Source: Pseudo-nitzschia pungens
Lineage: Eukaryota; Bacillariophyta; Bacillariophyceae; Bacillariales; Bacillariaceae
Assembly (NCBI GenBank): GCA_037355855.1
Contig: CM074764.1
Location: 2,170,001 to 2,234,000, forward strand
Length of the DNA: 64,000 nucleotides
Reading direction: 5' to 3'
Of this stretch, positions 60,500-64,000 are shown one piece after another (within the stretch, counting starts at the first letter, position 1; each line of letters begins with the position of its first letter). The position numbers and the translations under genes were made by a program. The notes below the pieces were generated by a model. That model was not told where the DNA came from, made no database searches, and saw nothing but the letters and a program-made list of their open reading frames with translations.

Positions 60500-61355
60500 G
60501 AACAAACCACCGGCCTAGGGTTGCTGAATCGATCGGGGGTTTGGGATGAATTGTAGTAGGGTTGCTGAATCGATCGGGGTTTGGGATGAATCGTAGTAGG
60601 GTTGCTGAATCGATCGGGGTTCGTAGTAGGGTTGCTGAATCGATCAGGGTTTGGAAAAATCGTAGGGTTGCTGAATCGATCGGGGTTTGGGATGAATCGT
60701 AGTAGGGTTGCTGAATCGATCGGGGTTTGGGATGTTTGGGGTGAATCGTAGTAGGGTTGCTGAATCGATCAGGGTTTGGAAAAATCGTAGTAGGGTTGCT
60801 GAATCGATCGGGGTTTGGGATGTTTGGGGTGAATCGTAGTAGGGTTGCTGAATCGATCGGGGTTTGGGATGAATCGTAGTAGGGTTGCTGAATCGATCGG
60901 GGTTTGGAAAAATCGTAGTAGGGTTGCTGAATCGATCGGGGTTTGGGATGTTTGGGATGAATCGTAGTAGGGTTGCTGAATCGATCGGGGTTCGTAGTAG
61001 GGTTGCTGAATCGATCAGGGTTTGGAAAAATCGTAGGGTTGCTGAATCGATCGGGGTTTGGGATGTTTGGGGTGAATCGTAGTAGGGTTGCTGAATCGAT
61101 CGGGGTTTGGGATGAATCGTAGTAGGGTTGCTGAATCGATCGGGGTTTGGAAAAATCGTAGTAGGGTTGCTGAATCGATCGGGGTTTGGAAAAATCGTAG
61201 TAGGGTTGCTGAATCGATCGGGGTTTGGGTTGCTGAATCGATCGGGGTTTGGGATGAATCGTAGTAGGGTTCTTGCTGAATCGATCGGGGTTTGGGGTGA
61301 ATCGTAGGGTTGCTGAATCGATCGGGGTTTGGGATGAATCGTAGTAGGGTTGCTG
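60500..61355 (+). repeat. GTTGCTGAATCGATCGGGGT tandem array
   Basis: About twenty copies of a unit of about 40 bases: GTTGCTGAATCGATCGGGGT, TTGGGATGAATCGTAGTAGG, with shorter or longer variants (TTGGAAAAATCGTAG; added TTTGGGGTG). The long minus-strand ORF is an artefact. Confidence 0.95.
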
Positions 61356-61369
61356 AAGAACACTGACGT

Positions 61370-61543
61370 TCTCTTCTTAATCCTCGACGCGAAAACCAAG
61401 AACTTGAGCGTGTTGAAGTGTTTACCAATCGGTATTCCTTCTTTTTCCACTTCAAGGAGGTTATTCGGACTAAAATACAATGAGCAAAAGAGCCTACCGT
61501 AGGGTGGGTTCTCTGCGTTCTCGAACGGAGTGCAATAAAGCAA
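61370..61543 (-). pseudogene. Possible gene fragment at edge of repeat array
   Basis: The minus strand reads ENAENPPYGRLFCSLYFSPN, then EKEGIPIGKHFNTLKFLVF, before running into the repeat array. The composition is protein-like rather than repeat-like. No start context or family recognised; it may be a captured or truncated gene. Confidence 0.35.
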
Positions 61544-61734
61544 CTCTACTCAAAATAAGTCGGATTGTGAATCGAAACAGCAGTGATTTGTGTTATTCCT
61601 GAAGAAAATAGTGAGTGGAGCACAAAAAAAAAATGATTAGGAGCAAAATACAGTGATTTAAAATACAGTGATTTGCAAAAGAAAAATACAGTGAATTAAT
61701 ACAGAGATTTGCAAAACCGGTGGGTGTCGTGGGT

Positions 61735-62000
61735 GTCGTCGGGTCGGGTCGTTTTTGACACCCATATTGTCATAATGACGTAAAAGATACCAAAAAATAA
61801 TAATAAATCAAATATACGTCATTACGGTGATTAAAGTTATTTAAATACGTATATTATTATTATTGTCATACCGTAATGACGTACCGGTAAGTTACCAGTC
61901 ATTTTTGACACCCATATTGTCATAATGACGTAAAAGATACCAAATTAAAATAATAATAATACTACCGGTACGTAATAATAATATTGAGCGCTACGCTACG
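61735..62000 (+). repeat. Duplicated GACACCCATATTGTCATAAT block
   Basis: TTTTTGACACCCATATTGTC followed by ATAATGACGTAAAAGATACC occurs at 61752 and 61907 with ATA/TAA-rich spacers. Confidence 0.85.
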
Positions 62001-62044
62001 GCGCTACAACCCTTAACCCTAATGGTATTAGCGCTAGCTCGCTT

Positions 62045-62290
62045 AGTAACTGTTTGGGTCAGGTATCCGGTCATAGTACATATTATACACCAATGACCCG
62101 ACCCCGGCGGTAGCATAGTATCTTAGCATGGTATCATGGTAGGTTAGCATCTCCAGTATTTCGTAGCATTAGCAACCCTAACCCTGTAGCATTTAGCTAC
62201 ACCATAATAGGTGCTTTACTCGGGGTACGTACGATTGGTACAAATCGTACGCGACGGCCCTAGTAACTTCTGGTAGCATCCATACTAAGC
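62045..62290 (+). repeat. Triplicated block, copy 1
   Basis: GTAACTGTTTGGGTCAGGTA ... GTACATATTATACACCAATGA ... GGTACAAATCGTACGCGAC. Same block at 62742 and 63433; related leader at 25.69 kb in the giant element. Confidence 0.9.
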
Positions 62291-62585
62291 AGGGGATACA
62301 GCGCTACAGCGCTGCAGGGGATACAGCGCTACGATACAGCGCTACAGGAGGGGATACAGCGCTATGATACAGCGCTACAGGAGGGGATACAGCGCTACAG
62401 CGCTGCAGGGGATACAGCGCTACGATACAGCGCTACAGGAGGGGATACAGCGCTGCAGGGGATACAGCGCTACGATACAGCGCTACAGGGGATACAGCGC
62501 TACAGGAGGGGATACAGCGCTGCAGGGGATACAGCGCTGCAGCGCTGCAGGGGATACAGCGCTACAGCGCTACAGGGGATGAGCG
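62291..62585 (+). repeat. GATACAGCGCTACAGGAGGG tandem array
   Basis: About fifteen units of 9-21 bases centred on the palindrome AGCGCT. A short remnant recurs at 63211-63277. Confidence 0.95.
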
Positions 62586-62741
62586 CAGCTCAGCTCTGTA
62601 TCGTATCGTGACAGCGCTCCGCTAACTCGTAAAATAACAGAGCTCTGTAGCTCCAGTACTGTATTCTACGGGTAGCGTAGTGTGTGCGGAGTAGCGTAGC
62701 GTAGCTCCGCTTAATTAGATTCAAAGGTGTGCTAGCGCGTT

Positions 62742-62970
62742 AACTGTTTGGGTCAGGCGTCCGGTCATAGTACATATTGTACGCCAGTGACCCGACCCCG
62801 GCGGTAGCATAGTATCTTAGCATGGTAGCATGGTAGGTTAGCATCTCCAGTATTTCGTAGCATTATCAACCCTAACCTTGTAGCACTCAGCTACCGGTAC
62901 ACTGTATTAGTACGGATGCTGTACCAAGGGTACGTACAACTAGTACAAATCGTACGCCACAACCCTAGTA
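62742..62970 (+). repeat. Triplicated block, copy 2
   Basis: Near-identical to 63433-63655 and similar to 62045-62290, including TCCGGTCATAGTACATATTG and GTAGCATAGTATCTTAGCATG. Confidence 0.93.
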
Positions 62971-63004
62971 TCTTTGGAGTTAGAGCTACAGCGCTGCAGT
63001 ATCG

Positions 63005-63212
63005 CTACGAGCTGCTGCTTGCTGCTTGCAGTCCCCCCCCTGTATTATCGACGCGTTGCTGCTGCTTGCTGCTTGCTGTCCCCCCCTGTATTATCGACGC
63101 GTTGCTGCTGCTTGCTGCTTGCAGTCCCCCCCCCCCTGTATTATCGACGCGTTGCTGTTGCTTGCTGCTTGCAGTCCCCCCCCCCTGTATTATCGACGCG
63201 TTGCTGCTGCAG
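63005..63212 (-). repeat. Inverted 36-bp minisatellite, about five units
   Basis: TGTATTATCGACGCGTTGCT, GCTTGCTGCTTGCAGTCCCCC units, the reverse complement of the array at 1430-2415. Inserted within the GATACAGCGCTACAGG-type sequence that follows copy 2 of the triplicated block. Confidence 0.95.
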
Positions 63213-63432
63213 CGCTGCAGGGGATAGAGGGGATACAGCGCTACAGCGCTACAGGTGATACAGCGCTACAGGGGATCAGCGCAGCTCAGCTCTGTATCGT
63301 ATCGTTCCGATAACTCGTAGATAATAGAGCTCTGTAGCTCCAGTACTGTATTCTACGGGTAGCGTACGGAGTAGCGTAGTAGCGTAGCTCCGCTTATTAA
63401 TTACAGTAAATTCAAAGGTGTGCTAGCGCGTT

Positions 63433-63655
63433 AACTGTTTGGGTCAGGCGTCCGGTCATAGTACATATTGTACACCAGTGACCCGACCCCGGCGGTAGCA
63501 TAGTATCTTAGCATGGTAGCATGGTAGGTTAGCATCTCCAGTATTTCGTAGCATTATCAACCCTAACCTTGTAGCACTCAGCTACCGGTACACTGTATTA
63601 GTACGGATGCTATACCCGGGGTATGTACAACTGGTACAAATCGTACGCGACAAGC
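63433..63655 (+). repeat. Triplicated block, copy 3
   Basis: Same order and nearly the same sequence as copy 2, showing that a segment of about 690 bases (block, GCGCT array, GTAGCGTAG flank) is itself tandemly duplicated. Confidence 0.93.
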
Positions 63656-63754
63656 CTGGGTCAAAATGGTCGAAAATCAGTTATTAGACGTATTTTTGTC
63701 GCGAGGTGGGGGGGGGTTGCGAAAAACTTGGAAGAAACCTCGCGAAAATCAAGG

Positions 63755-64000
63755 TTAAGGTTGCGCGTGGCATAATTTAGGCTTGATTTTCTCGAAAATA
63801 GGTCGCGTTGGGTCGCGTTGGGTCGCGTGACAGTTATTAGACGTAATTCCACCATTATCACCTTCCAAAACATTGGACCCCAACGTAGAGCTGCCTTTAT
63901 GTCCAGGTCCAAGCACAACTCCCGTCAATTTGTCAAGAGCAATGCAAGTGTGGCGCTTTTTGCTGAACATTGTTTGAATGAATCCAAGCTCCTGCCCTGT
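63755..64000 (-). CDS. Partial coding segment entering from the right edge
   Basis: The minus strand reads GQELGFIQTMFSKKRH, then IALDKLTGVVLGPGHKGS and STLGSNVLEGDNGGI, with codon choice like a real exon, and continues past the window edge. It runs into a CGCGACC-type repeat (GTCACGCGACCCAACGCG) before its stop, so the true end is unclear. Family not recognised. Confidence 0.45.
   Translation of the reverse strand, partial: TGQELGFIQTMFSKKRHTCIALDKLTGVVLGPGHKGSSTLGSNVLEGDNGGITSNNCHATQRDPTRPIFEKIKPKLCHAQP

Noticed and set aside
60644..61543. 299-residue minus-strand ORF with PKPRSIQQPY units
   Set aside because: Translation of the GAATCGATCGGGGTTTGG array; only its last about 55 residues (61370-61543) look non-repetitive and are listed separately.

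Overview
This is a repeat-dense nuclear window from a eukaryote. It is most likely a stramenopile alga, and a diatom is my best guess. The guess rests on five things: a peroxisomal thiolase that ends in a PTS1 tripeptide; a CoDi-like copia remnant; a Crypton-type tyrosine recombinase of the kind known from stramenopiles; short GT-AG introns; and compact GC-rich host genes set in repeats rich in GTAC and GGTACC. No database search was possible, so the organism call is inference.

Layout. 0-7.7 kb holds only repeats: a 'family A' repeat, a GCGATCGC-rich array, a 36-bp minisatellite, a 29-bp minisatellite, a 181-bp satellite and a duplicated CGCGACC-type repeat. 7.76-10.8 kb is a Crypton-like element whose recombinase and DNA-binding domain are separated by one in-frame TGA. 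10.98-14.5 kb carries host genes: a thiolase and a small spliced gene. 15.28-30.47 kb is bounded by long terminal inverted repeats and a 3-bp target duplication. I interpret it as one giant (15.2 kb) DNA transposon with a PIF/Harbinger-like DDE transposase, five unknown cargo genes and its own subterminal repeat motif. 31.7-42.6 kb is host sequence: class-3 lipase, Golgi-type sulfotransferase, FAD monooxygenase resembling kynurenine 3-monooxygenase, and rhomboid, with a copia fragment and minisatellites between them. 43.22-44.70 kb is a hAT-like foldback element holding a TA-inserting MITE, which itself holds a 55-bp hAT-like miniature element. 45.65-51.94 kb is a piece of a second Crypton-type element split by an apparently very young Ty3/gypsy retrotransposon with identical LTRs. 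52.84-55.83 kb is a long unknown ORF. 56-64 kb is again repeats and ends in a partial coding segment.

Arrangement. The repeat clusters at the two ends are related and inverted. On the left the order is minisatellite, 181-bp satellite, family A on the plus strand. On the right it is family A, 181-bp satellite, minisatellite on the minus strand. About 50 kb of genes and transposons therefore sits between inverted repeat blocks. The host genes look like ordinary peroxisomal, secretory, lipid and tryptophan-pathway functions and form no evident cluster. The unusual content is the mobile DNA.
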